Source: Branchiostoma lanceolatum
Taxonomy: Eukaryota > Chordata > Leptocardii > Amphioxiformes > Branchiostomatidae
Length of the DNA stretch: 64,000 bases
Reading direction: 5' to 3'
Assembly: GCF_035083965.1 (NCBI RefSeq)
Contig: NC_089736.1
Span: 5,149,501 to 5,213,500 of the forward strand
The translations under genes and the position numbers were made by a program. The notes under the pieces were generated by a model, which saw only the letters and a program-made list of their open reading frames with translations, was not told the origin of the DNA and did not search any database. Each line of letters begins with the position of its first letter. Position 1 is the first letter of the stretch. Positions 47,271 through 56,707 of the stretch are shown in pieces.

Positions 47271-50200
47271 CTGAAATATCAGATGAAAGATTATACCAGT
47301 TTTAAGTTCAATGAAATATAGCCTATAATATGTTCAGTGTGTACCGACAAATTATAGATATTGGTACAAAATCTGGGGTTTTCATGTAAAACGCATCGAA
47401 AAAATCACGAGAAGTATTAAAGATTACATTACATATCTTTTATCTTACTTATTTCCTGAGTACCCTACTTACTTCAAACAATGAACTTTTAAAACAACAA
47501 CGAGTACGTCTGATATGTCGTCATGAACTCACCTTTTCTTGATGACGAACAACACAGCAACAAACAGAATGGCGAGAAGGACCAGCACAGCTAACACAGA
47601 CACAATGACAAACACTACTGTAGGAGAGGTACCTATGGAGGGGAAAAAGGAAGAAAGTCTTTAGAAGGTGGTTCAAAAATAGTTTTGAAGCTACAGTAAT
47701 TCGTTTGCTTGAAGAACAGACTGTAGTCATTGTTGACAATGATTATTGACTGACCTGTACAGTACGGCCCCGTTACGTTGAAGATTTTGTCTTGTAGACA
47801 CTCCACCACGGTCTCTGTCCCGTCCGTACATCTTATGGTTACCTGCTGTCCGACGGCGAAGTTACCTCCGTGCGAAGGAGATATCTGCGCGACACCTCCT
47901 GTAGTACCAATGCCTCCACAGTGGTCTACAGCTGGATAAACATAACAATCATGTTGTATATTCATAAAATCATGCAACTAAAAACAATTATATTCCGGTA
48001 AAGTAACATTTAGCCCGTACTTTTAACAATGCATATTTCCTATAGCTACCTTCATAGTGGACAGCAAATCTCCCATTCACACGCCCGTTTGATACAAAGT
48101 TAACAGTGACTTCATTGGTCCAAGCTGTGTCGAAGTCTGGCCCGAGTGTCCTGGATTGTCCTGACCTGTCCGTGATGACCAGTGTGTCCCCGGCTGGGAC
48201 GTCCCACACGTTGTAGTAGAACTTGATGACCTTGTCTGGGTCAAAGTTGATCTCCCAGGTACAGTTGTCATTGTATGGGTAAGTTCCGGGATACATTGGT
48301 GAGTAGATGGCTCCGGTTGTTTCCCTATATCCGCAAGCACCAACCCATGCTGTAGTTTAAATAAAGAAACCAAGAACAAGTTAATTTAGTTTAATATTAC
48401 ACGTTAATTCATAGAACATGTAAATCCAATTATTTAAAATTTGTAAAATATTTTCTGTGATTAGACGCAATTGCAACATTTGACTAATTCTCCAAATTTC
48501 TATATAATAAATAGAAAGAAATGTTTACTTCGTTCAGAAAAACGATCATCGTTCTGTAATATACAAGTCATAGAGTGTTTTGGGTAATGAACTATGTTAA
48601 ATTCATTTTTATTTGTATAAGGAGACAATTTGAAACACGTACTTTGGTACACGTCAGCCCTTCCCGGGTCCCCACATGTCTGATCGCTGTTTCCTCTACA
48701 CTGAGTCGTACAGAACTCTGGCGCATGACTGTTGTGGTTGACACCGGATCCACAGATACAATTCTGTCGGTTCAAAGCCGCAATGCTGCTGCCTTGGTTC
48801 CTGCACCTTTCTATACACGATTCTACAGTTATGTTTGAACCCATCCGTATCGGTTGCCTCCCAGAGACGAGCCTACGGTCAAAACAGCCGAGGTAGCCTG
48901 GATCTGGAAATGACAAGTTTATTTTTTGGAGACCTGAATAGAAGAGAGAAAGATGAATACAATGCAGATTTAACTGGCACTTGTCCATGTCATTAGAATG
49001 TGCAAATGCATACATTACCTTTCAAAACTTCTTACCTGCACAGCTTATTTCTACGTATGGAGCGTCTTCCCATTCTCGTGTATCAGGGTCCCAAATGTTG
49101 AACGTTCCTTCGATGTGATTTGCATAGAGACTCGGGTCTTCCACGTACAATCCGTTTTCTCCAGGCGATGGGTACGGACCCACGAACCAGGTAGGGGCAT
49201 TTGGGTTATAGGGGTTTGATATGTTGTAAATACGATCATCTGTTGTGTCGCTGCTATATACAGGCCTTTCATTGACATTGACATAGTCTTCTGTGATGGT
49301 GTATGTCGTCATAAGGTGGGCCTGTAGACTCGTGGAACCGGAAATACGGATCTTCTGACATCCTGCAACCAAAGGAACACACTTGTTTCGTCTTCTGAAC
49401 CATTCCATTCCGAACAAGAAATGTATAGCATGCAGTTTGCTTTCTTAGAAATAAATAAAGATTCATAAGACCATCTAAGCTTGATCTTTTCCTCACATAG
49501 AAGGAAAATATTATGTTGTTGGTTCAGTTTTGTTTCTGAGGAGGAAAACGTACCAAACAAACTTGCCTAACTTAAGGTTTGAAACGTTTTACAATATATG
49601 GAATACTGTGCACTACTAATAGTTGTCGTGTTCTGAAGATAACATGGGCCTGGGTCACGCAGACACTGTTTACGACTTCCTGATTTCCTGGTTGATAAGC
49701 CAACACTATATATAGATGGATGGTTGGTCGGTTGTTTATTTCCGCGAGGGAAAAACTGACAATGATGTATTGCTTTCTGTAGACACAGTAACCGATTTTT
49801 TGCAATGCAAGACAGCAATTTGCGTCTTATTCAAGGAGTATTAATTCTGATTCCTTATACGTCTTTACAATACAGTAAGATGTTTTTCAGGTCAAAGACG
49901 GCTATATAATTCAAAAATCTAACCTTGTTACCCTATCCCTGGATTTTTGACAGGCTAGTGATTTCAGAGTTCATTTCGTTCTTGCCTAGATTCCAAAAGC
50001 AAAATACGACAGAATGGAGAAAGCTACAGCGTTAAACAACACAATATCATTACACGACACAACAATTTCAATGGAAGACATCAGGACGAGATTCTGAAGA
50101 AATATACAAATAAAGATATCAAAACTGTACAGTCGGTTTAAATATCTTTGTCGGGCGCCCAGCTGTACGTATGCCCGTAAAACAAAAATCTATTGTCATA

Positions 50201-50539
50201 CGCGATCAACAACATTCAAATCTTAACTTTCTCAGTTGATGGTCTGCCAGTTAACGAGATCATACGCACGACTCCACATAAAGAGCTTAATTTATAAACA
50301 AGAAGTGCACAGCAGGCAATGTAGATACGTTCTCCGGTATCTGGTATTATCTTATCTTAAAAGACTCTTACTTTACTTCCTTCTTTATCACGATCTCTGA
50401 CAAACATCTTCCTAAAAAGTAGTAGTTCCCTAAAGTACGACATGTACTTACCCGGATCCTGTGCGTTCGTTGTTAGACTTGTCAGAATGAAGACACACAA
50501 GGCGCCGAACGTCGATGTATAAAGGAACCCAGGCTTCAT
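46994..50539 (-). CDS. WSC-CUB receptor 1 with tyrosine-motif tail (7 exons, 509 aa)
   Basis: Exons join in the order 50539-50452, 49362-49036, 48903-48643, 48349-48050, 47931-47755, 47632-47533 and 47270-46994; all borders are GT-AG and the total is 1530 bases. The product is a type I membrane protein: signal peptide (MKPGFLYTSTFGALCVFILT), an unrecognised ~108-residue domain, a WSC domain with eight cysteines, a CUB domain, a four-cysteine sushi-like module, a membrane helix and a 92-residue tail. The tail has YETV, YEMM (YxxM, PI3K p85-type), SDYQAL (ITIM-like), YQNT and YENA (YxN, Grb2-type). WSC followed by CUB is the arrangement of Kremen, but no kringle is seen and the tail differs. 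A paralog lies 1.5 kb further right in the same direction. The ligand is unknown. Confidence 0.9.
47533..47632 (-). CDS. Receptor 1 exon 6: membrane helix
   Basis: Encodes TSPTVVFVIVSVLAVLVLLA and then ILFVAVLFVIKKR: one hydrophobic helix followed by the basic stop-transfer KKR. Donor AAAAG|GTGAGT. Confidence 0.92.
47755..47931 (-). CDS. Receptor 1 exon 5: sushi-like module
   Basis: Encodes AVDHCGGIGTTGG through TIRCTDG, VVECLQD and TGPYCTG. Four cysteines with spacing like a short sushi/CCP module, but without the usual Trp. Nearly identical at DNA level to the paralog exon. Confidence 0.85.
47796..47955. repeat. Near-identical tract shared by the two receptor genes
   Basis: As read, this differs from 53260-53419 at one position in 160, including about 24 intronic bases. 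Neighbouring exons are clearly more diverged, which suggests gene conversion. Confidence 0.8.
48050..48349 (-). CDS. Receptor 1 exon 4: CUB domain
   Basis: Encodes WVGACGYRETTGAIYSPMYP, then GTYPYNDNCTWEI and FYYNVWDVPAGDTLVITD. The first CUB disulfide pair (C..G...SP.YP..Y.....C.W.I) is present; the second pair is missing. Phase 1 at both ends. A 102-base stretch (48167-48268) is identical to the paralog. Confidence 0.92.
48643..48903 (-). CDS. Receptor 1 exon 3: WSC domain
   Basis: Starts DPGYLGCFDRRLV and ends CGDPGRADVYQ. Eight cysteines in the WSC order: GC, C..RC, CICG, C..QC and TCG. WSC domains are putative carbohydrate-binding modules found in yeast stress receptors, polycystin-1 and Kremen. 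Phase 1 at both ends. Confidence 0.92.
49036..49362 (-). CDS. Receptor 1 exon 2: unrecognised N-terminal domain
   Basis: 109 residues bounded by Cys near each end (GCQKIRISG and YVEISCAG). Internal landmarks are ERPVYSSDTTDD, WFVGPYPSPGENGL, SLYANHIEGTFNIWDPDTRE and W..APYVEI. I know this pattern only as a recurring extracellular module in amphioxus-type proteins; I cannot name a database family. Phase 1 at both ends makes it a shufflable module. Confidence 0.9.
50452..50539 (-). CDS. Receptor 1 exon 1: signal peptide
   Basis: Encodes MKPGFLYTSTFGALCVFILT and then SLTTNAQDP; hydrophobic core followed by TNA-Q, a likely signal peptidase site. Donor CCGG|GTAAGT, one base carried over. The start is supported by the parallel ATG in the paralog at 56707. 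Confidence 0.93.
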
Positions 50540-50770
50540 AGTCGGTACGATTTGCTAATCTTGTCACTTGTTACTCACTGTCGTCTCTCGTTACGGACGT
50601 CTAACTGTCACAAATGACACAGTTTGACATAAATCCAGCCGATAGTCCCTTTTCGCGGTACTTCCGCTGACAGAAACCTTCCTGGTTGTCCCACTGATAT
50701 TTCAATCAAACTAGTGCTGTATCATAACAATCTGACAAAACCCCACCCCCTGTGAGTCACCCCAACGTTC
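50540..50770 (-). promoter_or_regulatory. Upstream region of receptor 1, conserved with receptor 2
   Basis: Shares ordered blocks with the two repeats upstream of receptor 2: CAAATGACACAG, GCTGACAGAAACC, GGTTGTCC, TCAATCAAACTAGTGCTGT. At 50753-50759 lies TGAGTCA, a consensus AP-1-type bZIP site; the distal copy upstream of receptor 2 has TGACTCA at the equivalent place. Confidence 0.5.
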
Positions 50771-51169
50771 TCGCTTTGTCAGTTGGGTGTCAGCCAAGTT
50801 CCCCTACCGAATGATAAAACTGTCGAATAATCTATCAAAGTAAGGAAGATAGGGCCAACTAGATGTTGCCTTTTAAAGTTCGTTCTTGCCAAAACTAAAG
50901 GTTCACTGTGAATATATATACCTAGACTTAGTTGTGAAATTTGAGTGAATCGGCTCCCCTACTTCAGACGTACAATCAAGCTTCAATTCTTGGTCGTCTA
51001 GAAACCCTTTTGTTTCCCACCCAAGGAAGAGATAAAACCATTTTTTTTAGGAAATGTGTCTTGAGCGAATGAGCTACTTGTGACGAACAAAATGTGTCCA
51101 TGGAAGAAAGGACTTTTGTGATATTTAATTGATATGACGTGAGCACTTGCCAATATTCCAATAATCTAC

Positions 51170-51292
51170 TTCTAGTGCGCATGTGCAGTGTCATTGTGGG
51201 CAATATGTCAAAGTTCAAGACATAAATGATTGCCATGGGCCATTAACTTTCACACCGTGATTACCCACAACACACAGAACTGCACATGCATA
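51170..51292. mobile_element. MITE, CGCATGTGCAG / TGTCAAAG family
   Basis: Left end AGTGCGCATGTGCAGTGTCA, then TTGTGGGCAATATGTCAAAG; right end ATTACCCACAACACACAGAA and CTGCACATGCA. A 120-base copy with good inverted ends, between the two receptor genes. Confidence 0.75.
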
Positions 51293-51334
51293 TTTCCCCC
51301 CTCTCTATCTTATCCAAACACGTTGTCTTTTCTG

Positions 51335-52099
51335 TGAAAGGCAACTTATTGAAATAGAAAACGTATGCAAATCTGTTTGTATAAAGATAATTTCTTCTAC
51401 TGAAATGAAGGTGATATGATGATAATTATTGTTTAATCCAAAAAGATAAAGGTAGGTGATGAAGGTCAGGTGACATAATCGCTCCAAAAAGTTTCCCAGC
51501 ACCTTTTTTGTGCTTCGGTTGATTCAAAACAGACGTCCTTAAGATCTAAGACTCTAAGATGATATTATTAATTATTATGCCCATTCTATGCCCATATTAT
51601 ATATTGTCTAATGTATGGCAAGTATCTGCACTTTCCTTTCCTTAATAGTTATTGGGCTGTTTTCAAAGACAGAATCTCAATCAGGCATTTTGATATATCT
51701 TTCCAAATGTGTTCTGGTGAAAGGCAACTTATCGAAATAGAAAACTTATTCAGTCTGTTTGTACATGTATAAAGATAATTTCTTCTGCTGAAGTTGATAT
51801 GACGACAATTATTGTGTTCATGAAGTTAGGTGATGGAGCTGACGACATATGATCACTTGTCAAAAGTTCCCAGCTGGCAGCTCCATTTGATTCAAAACAG
51901 ACGTCCCTAAAATCTAATAACTCTAAGATGATATAACTGATCATGATGCTTGTTTCATGACATGAAATCTATGCACATAAAAAAAGAATGTCTACATTTG
52001 GCAAGTATCTTCCCTTTCCTTTCCTTAGCAGTTCTTGTCCCATTTTCAAAGACACAATCTCAATCAGGCATTTTGATATATCTTTCCAAATGTGTTCTG
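51335..52099. repeat. 382-bp tandem duplication covering a terminal coding end and 3' UTR
   Basis: Two units about 382 bases apart share GGCAACTTAT(T/C)GAAATAGAAAA, ATAAAGATAATTTCTTCT, AAACAGACGTCC, CTTTCCTTTCCTTA and the receptor C-terminal codons. The right unit contains the real stop of receptor 2 (52064), the left unit only a relic at 51682-51718. Confidence 0.8.
51682..51718 (-). pseudogene. Relic of the receptor C-terminal codons
   Basis: Read on the minus strand it gives QNTFGKIYQNA and TGA, identical in protein to the end of receptor 2. Upstream of it the match stops. It is a fragment left by the local 382-bp duplication, or of a lost third paralog. Confidence 0.75.
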
Positions 52100-52421
52100 G
52101 TATTCGGGGTCGTTCTCGTAGTCTGAGTCGCCCACACTTGTTTGGTTCGTTGTCAGGCTGGTGTATTCACTGTCAGTGTTACACATGGTCCTCGGGTCCA
52201 ACGACGGGTAGTCAGAGTCAGAGTGGGTTCCAAATACTCCGGGTGGAGGTGGAACTGTTGCCGGGGCTTTCGGACTTCTGGCCGGGGGACGAGAGTCCTG
52301 CTGTGTCGATCTGGCCGGGGGACGAGAGTCCTGTGTGTCGATCACCTCGTACTCGTCATTGGAGGTTCCTGGATCGACCATGTCGTACTCATGATTGGTG
52401 GTTCCTGACTCTTTCGTGGCC
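52064..52421 (-). CDS. Receptor 2 exon 8: cytoplasmic tail
   Basis: 119 codons including TGA. Seven tyrosine motifs: HEYDMV, DEYEVI, SDYPSL, SEYTSL, SDYEND, PEYQNT and KIYQNA. SDYPSL and SEYTSL match the ITIM pattern (S/I/V/L)xYxx(L/I/V) and are 11 residues apart. TQDSRPPARS and TQQDSRPPARS are an in-frame tandem duplication. PPPPG is a possible SH3 or WW ligand. Confidence 0.93.
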
Positions 52422-55400
52422 CTGAAATATCAGACGAAAGGTTATAGCAGTGAGTATAAACTATAGTCCACATCAGTCCAGTGTGTATTGACATAAGATG
52501 GAAATTGGTACGAACTATACTGCATTGTTCGTGCAGAATACTCATAATGTAAAACACATCGTAAAAATCACGAGATGTATTGAATGTTACATCTGTTTTC
52601 GGAGCGCCTTAAAACTACAACGATTGTATCTGATATGATGTCATAAACTTACCTTTTCTTGATGACGAAGTACACAACTACACACAGAACCGCGAGCAGG
52701 ATTAGTACAGCAACCACGGACACAACGACAATCACTACTGTTGGAGCTGAGGTTCCTATAGCGGGGAAAAGAACAGGGGTTTTAGAAGTTGGTTGAGAAA
52801 ATAGCTTAGTTTGTAGCTACAGGGCCCTACAGTAACAGAGTTGCACAAAGAAAAGATTGTAGCTTGTTTAGTTAACGTTGATAACACAAGTTTATCATGC
52901 TACGCCCGCTGTAACTGCGCGAGAATTGGGGGCACTTTTACCTTTTGCTTGGTCGCCTGCAGCGGCTGTACCTGTATTGACAGTCGTCACACCTTCGGGC
53001 GAACCTGGAGATAAAAGTCGAAAAAGAATTTTTCACTCTGAAAAACGTCATTCTAGTATAATGTGGTGCGATAATCATAGTAACTGTGATCTCTGAAATA
53101 TTGGTAGTTGTCCCTTATTAAAGAAATCACCATTAGATTGGTTCACTTTGCACTATAATAAAAATCAAAGAATCATCTACTGAAGTTAGTAACGTAGTAA
53201 ACGATGATTATGACTGACCTGCACAATACGGCTCCGTTACGTTAAAGACCTTGTCTTGAAGACACTCCACCACGGTCTCTGTCCCGTCCGTACATCTTAT
53301 GGTTACCTGCTGTCCGACGGCGAAGTTACCTCCGTGCGAAGGAGATATCTGTGCGACACCTCCTGTAGTACCAATGCCTCCACAGTGGTCTACAGCTGGA
53401 TAAACATAACAATCATGTTAATTTTCCATTCATAAAATCATTAAACTCAGAACCATTTGCTTATATCAATCTAGTTATAAGTAACATTTAGCCCCAACTT
53501 TTAACCATGAATATTTCCTACCTTCATACTGGATAGCAAATTTCCCATTCCTGGAACTGTCCAATAGAAAGTTGACAGTGGCTTCATTGGTCCAAGCTGT
53601 GTCGAAGCCCGGTCCGAGTGTCCTGGATTGTCCGGACTTGTCCGTGATGACCAGTGTGTCCCCGGCTGGGACGTCCCACACGTTGTAGTAGAACTTGATG
53701 ACCTTGTCTGGGTCAAAGTTGATCTCCCAGGTACAGTTGTTGTAGGGTGGATACGTTCCCGGATACCTTGGTGAGTAGATGGCTCCAGTTTGTTTCCTAT
53801 ATCCACACACACCGACCCATGCTGGTGTTTAAACAAAGAAAATTTAGTTCCTCGAAACTGAAGCACATCCTGCATATGGTACATGTATATGTAATCATCT
53901 CTTAAACGCTTTTATAACTGTACAGATGCAGCATATGATTAATTCTCATCATAACCAATATCAATTGAATGTTGACTTCGTTCAGAAAAACGCCCCTGGT
54001 TATGAAGTGTACAAGGCGTAGATTGTTTTTGGGTAACGATATGTTATTAATTGTTTGTAAGGCCACAGCAGGTAATTTTTATGGATGACATCAGCGCGCT
54101 CATTAATTTTCGCCTGTTTTCTAAAAAAAACACAAGAAATTTCATTGCCCTCCGACGGTGGTCAACATGCCAAAAATTGGCAAATATGCCTTGCATTATG
54201 TAATGTCCTTGGTTGTAGCTAATTGAGATGTATACACAAGGTGTTTCATTGCATATGAATACCCAGTGAAGTTGCTTCAGATGATGGTACACCAAGCTCT
54301 TTTCTGCATTTGTTGTAGTTAGTCTATTGAGATGTATACACATCTACAAGGACATGTTTACATTTAATCAAGGAGGTTTTATATGATATATGAAACCTCA
54401 TTGGTTGAATACAGGAATAAAAGACCTGTTGGTCGTGATGTCATATTTTGTCGCCTCAATTCTTGTTTAACAAGATTTATGATCTCAAAATTTGAAAATA
54501 TAGGAATCTTTTTTTGTTGCCTGCCTTGTTTTTTTCGCCCTTGTTTTTTTCGCCCTATCTCATTAGTTTTGGAGTCTGCGGAGGACGTCATCCATAAAAT
54601 TTACTTGCTGTGGCCTAAACGGATAATCTTAGACACTTACTTTGGTACACGTCAGCCCTTTCCAACCCCCCACATGTCTGGTCGCTGTTTCCTCCACACG
54701 GAATCGTACAAAGAAATGGCGCATGACTGTCGTGGTTGACACCAGACCCACAGATACAACCCTGCATGCTTACAGCCGCAATGCTCTTGCCGGGGTAGTT
54801 TCTGCACGTTTCTATACACGATTCTACAGTGATGAACTGACCCAACGGTATCCGGAAAAAGTCATCGATGTGAGCCACGCTAAAACAGCCGATGTAGCCT
54901 GGGTCTGAAAACGATAAGAAGATAAATCTATATGTAGTTATAGGCTATAGTTCATCGATGATATGCCTATTTATCAAACGAGGGTCTGCTTGCATGGGGG
55001 GGGGGGGGTACTGCCAACACCTAACGGTAAATTTAGGAGGGCGGCCACCCTTAACAGTAAAATCAGGAGGACTAAGAACGCTGTACGTTAAAGTGACTTT
55101 TGATTGTGACGTGTTTGGGGCCGATTTGGTTTCATTGTATTTCATACGCGGAGTGTATGCTAAAACTAGTCCGTGAATTCCGAAACGATCGGAAGCTTCA
55201 CAATGTGACAATTTGGTTACCTGGCGATCTGATGCTTGATGTAGACTTAAGGATAACAAATAACGTGCTGCGGAGAATTCAACTGACCAATTATGTTTCA
55301 CTAATAATTTACCCGCAACTCTTAACGTTGAATTTGAACGGATAGATTAACGGTGAATTAGAATAGCTCGCTATGTCTCACTGAAAAAGACATACAGACA

Positions 55401-56707
55401 CTCAACTACCTAAAAGGTACATGTGTAAGGAGAGAGAGAAAGTCGCCCTAGTCATGAGAGGAGCTGAAATATTCTCACCTGCACAGCCTATTTCGACGTA
55501 CGGAGCGTCTTTCCACTCTCGCGTCTCAGGGTCCCAAATGTTGAACGTTCCTTCGATGTTATTTGCATAGAGACTTGAGTCTTCCACGTTCAGTCCGTTT
55601 TCTCCAGGCTCTGGGTACGGACCCACGAACCAGGTAGGGGCATTTTTGGGATAGGGGTTGGACACGTAGTAAATAGTATCATCTGTTGTGTCACTGTTGT
55701 ATACAGGCCTACTTTCGAGAAACTCGTCTGTGATGGTGTATGTCGTCATAAGGTGGGTCTGTAGACTCGTGGAACCGGAAATACGGATCTTTTGACATCC
55801 TGCAAACAAAAGAACATAAATTTTGTGTTGGAAGGACGTTTCGTCTTCTACTGCATTCCCTCCAATTGTAATTCTAAGCCAACCACTGCGATCATGTGTA
55901 TCACACAGCTTTTTGTACTAAAAACAAACATGAATTTGTCTAAGCATGATCTTTTTCCAACACAGACCAACAATACTGACGAGGAAAACGTACTAAAGAA
56001 ACGTACCCAACCGTTGGATTTGAAACGTGTTATGTAGTTAGAATATTATGTTATACTTGTCGTGTTCTAAATATAGCATAGACCTAGGTCACGCGAACAC
56101 TGTTTATGACCTCTTTGTTTCCTGCCGGTTGATAAATCACGACAATAGACGGATGGTTGTTTCTTTCCGCAAGGGAAACACACTGTGACAATAATTTGTT
56201 TCTTGAAGACACTGAAAAAGATTTTCTTTCGATGCAGGACAAATATATACTTAACATCAAAATTGTATAGTCTTATGTGAATGCCGGCTAGGGGACACAG
56301 TTATACATATTGAGCACTATGTTGTACGTAAATCTATTGTCATATAAGATCAATTAACAGCACCGCCGTCATAACTCCGCCGCAAGGACACAATGAGGTC
56401 ATACACACGGTTAGAAAAAGAAACAAAAAACAAGTGTGTTTTGTCATGAGATCCCAATAATGTATATACAGCACAATAACAGCAGGCAATATAAGTTTTC
56501 CTTGGCCGGTGTCTGACATTATGTTATCTTAAAGAACGCTTACTTTACGCCCCCCTTCTAATGTCATGACGATCTCTGACATACTCTTTTCTAAAAGTGA
56601 AACTACGACATGTACTTACCGGGATCCTGTGCGCTCGCTGGAAGACTTGTCAGAATGACGACACACAAGGCGCCGTACGTCGCTGTAAGAACGACCCCAG
56701 GCTTCAT
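52064..56707 (-). CDS. WSC-CUB receptor 2 with tyrosine-motif tail (8 exons, ~557 aa)
   Basis: Exons: 56707-56620, 55799-55479, 54904-54641, 53821-53522, 53395-53219, 53004-52942 (likely), 52755-52653 and 52421-52064. Domain order is as in receptor 1: signal peptide (MKPGVVLTATYGALCVVILT), unrecognised ~107-residue domain, WSC, CUB, sushi-like, membrane helix, tail. A 63-base exon before the membrane helix adds a Thr/Gly/Ala-rich stalk absent from receptor 1. The tail is longer, with YDMV, YEVI, two ITIM-like motifs (SDYPSL, SEYTSL) and three YxN sites (YEND, YQNT, YQNA), plus a repeated DSRPPARS and TVPPPPG, possible SH3 ligands. All phases agree. It lies in tandem with receptor 1; a 555-bp TIR element sits in the intron between the WSC and CUB exons. 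Confidence 0.9.
52653..52755 (-). CDS. Receptor 2 exon 7: membrane helix
   Basis: Encodes TSAPTVVIVVVSVVAVLILL and then AVLCVVVYFVIKKR. One codon longer than in receptor 1. Donor AAAAG|GTAAGT. Confidence 0.92.
52942..53004 (-). CDS. Receptor 2 extra stalk exon (symmetric, 63 bp)
   Basis: Acceptor ATCTCCAG, donor AAAAG|GTAAAAG. Encodes SPEGVTTVNTGTAAAGDQAK. Length is a multiple of three and both phases are 1, so it can be included or skipped without disturbing the frame. The composition suits an O-glycosylated juxtamembrane stalk. Receptor 1 has no room for it (intron of about 120 bases). No transcript evidence, hence moderate confidence. Confidence 0.5.
53219..53395 (-). CDS. Receptor 2 exon 5: sushi-like module
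   Basis: 177 bases, four cysteines, almost the same DNA as 47755-47931 over its 5' three quarters. It diverges only at the end (CLQDKVFNVTEPYCAG against CLQDKIFNVTGPYCTG). Confidence 0.87.
53260..53419. repeat. Near-identical tract shared with receptor 1
   Basis: Counterpart of 47796-47955: one difference in 160 bases as read (C at 47888, T at 53352). It spans most of exon 5 and the first part of the intron. Confidence 0.8.
53522..53821 (-). CDS. Receptor 2 exon 4: CUB domain
   Basis: Encodes WVGVCGYRKQTGAIYSPRYP, GTYPPYNNCTWEI and the same FYYNVWDVPAGDTLVITD core. 300 bases, equal to receptor 1. The C-terminal strands (NFLLDSSRNGKFAIQYEG) differ more. Confidence 0.92.
54061..54615. mobile_element. 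555-bp TIR element in receptor 2 intron
   Basis: Left end GGCCACAGCAGGTAATTTTT and ATGGATGACATC; the right end read inversely is GGCCACAGCAAGTAAATTTT and ATGGATGACGTC. Terminal repeats are about 32 bases. Related copies lie at 34064-34539 and 13950-14296, and a terminal piece at about 19455-19500. No transposase is visible, so it is non-autonomous. Its right end lies only about 25 bases from the WSC exon donor. Confidence 0.8.
54641..54904 (-). CDS. Receptor 2 exon 3: WSC domain
   Basis: Starts DPGYIGCFSVAHIDDFFRIP and ends CGGLERADVYQ. The eight WSC cysteines are kept, but the segment between the first and second cysteine differs greatly from receptor 1, so ligand specificity may differ. 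One codon longer than in receptor 1. Confidence 0.92.
54905..55478. other. Receptor 2 intron between WSC and N-terminal domain exons
   Basis: Contains a G-run (GGGGGGGGGG) near 54996-55006 and unique sequence. Nothing coding was recognised. Confidence 0.5.
55479..55799 (-). CDS. Receptor 2 exon 2: unrecognised N-terminal domain
   Basis: Same module as 49036-49362, two codons shorter. Landmarks GCQKIRISGSTSLQ, SRPVYNSDTTDD, WFVGPYPEPGENGL, NIEGTFNIWDPETRE and YVEIGCAG. Differences cluster between YTIT and RPVY. Confidence 0.9.
55800..56619. other. Receptor 2 first intron
   Basis: Shows patchy similarity to the first intron of receptor 1 (for example the GTCACGCGAACACTGTTTAT block against GTCACGCAGACACTGTTTAC), which supports duplication of the whole gene. 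No further feature was recognised. Confidence 0.55.
56620..56707 (-). CDS. Receptor 2 exon 1: signal peptide
   Basis: Encodes MKPGVVLTATYGALCVVILT and then SLPASAQDP, 88 bases as in receptor 1, with cleavage likely after ASA. Donor CCCG|GTAAGT. Confidence 0.93.

Noticed and set aside
54383..54739. 118-codon plus-strand ORF
   Set aside because: Covers a TIR element end and the antisense of the WSC exon.
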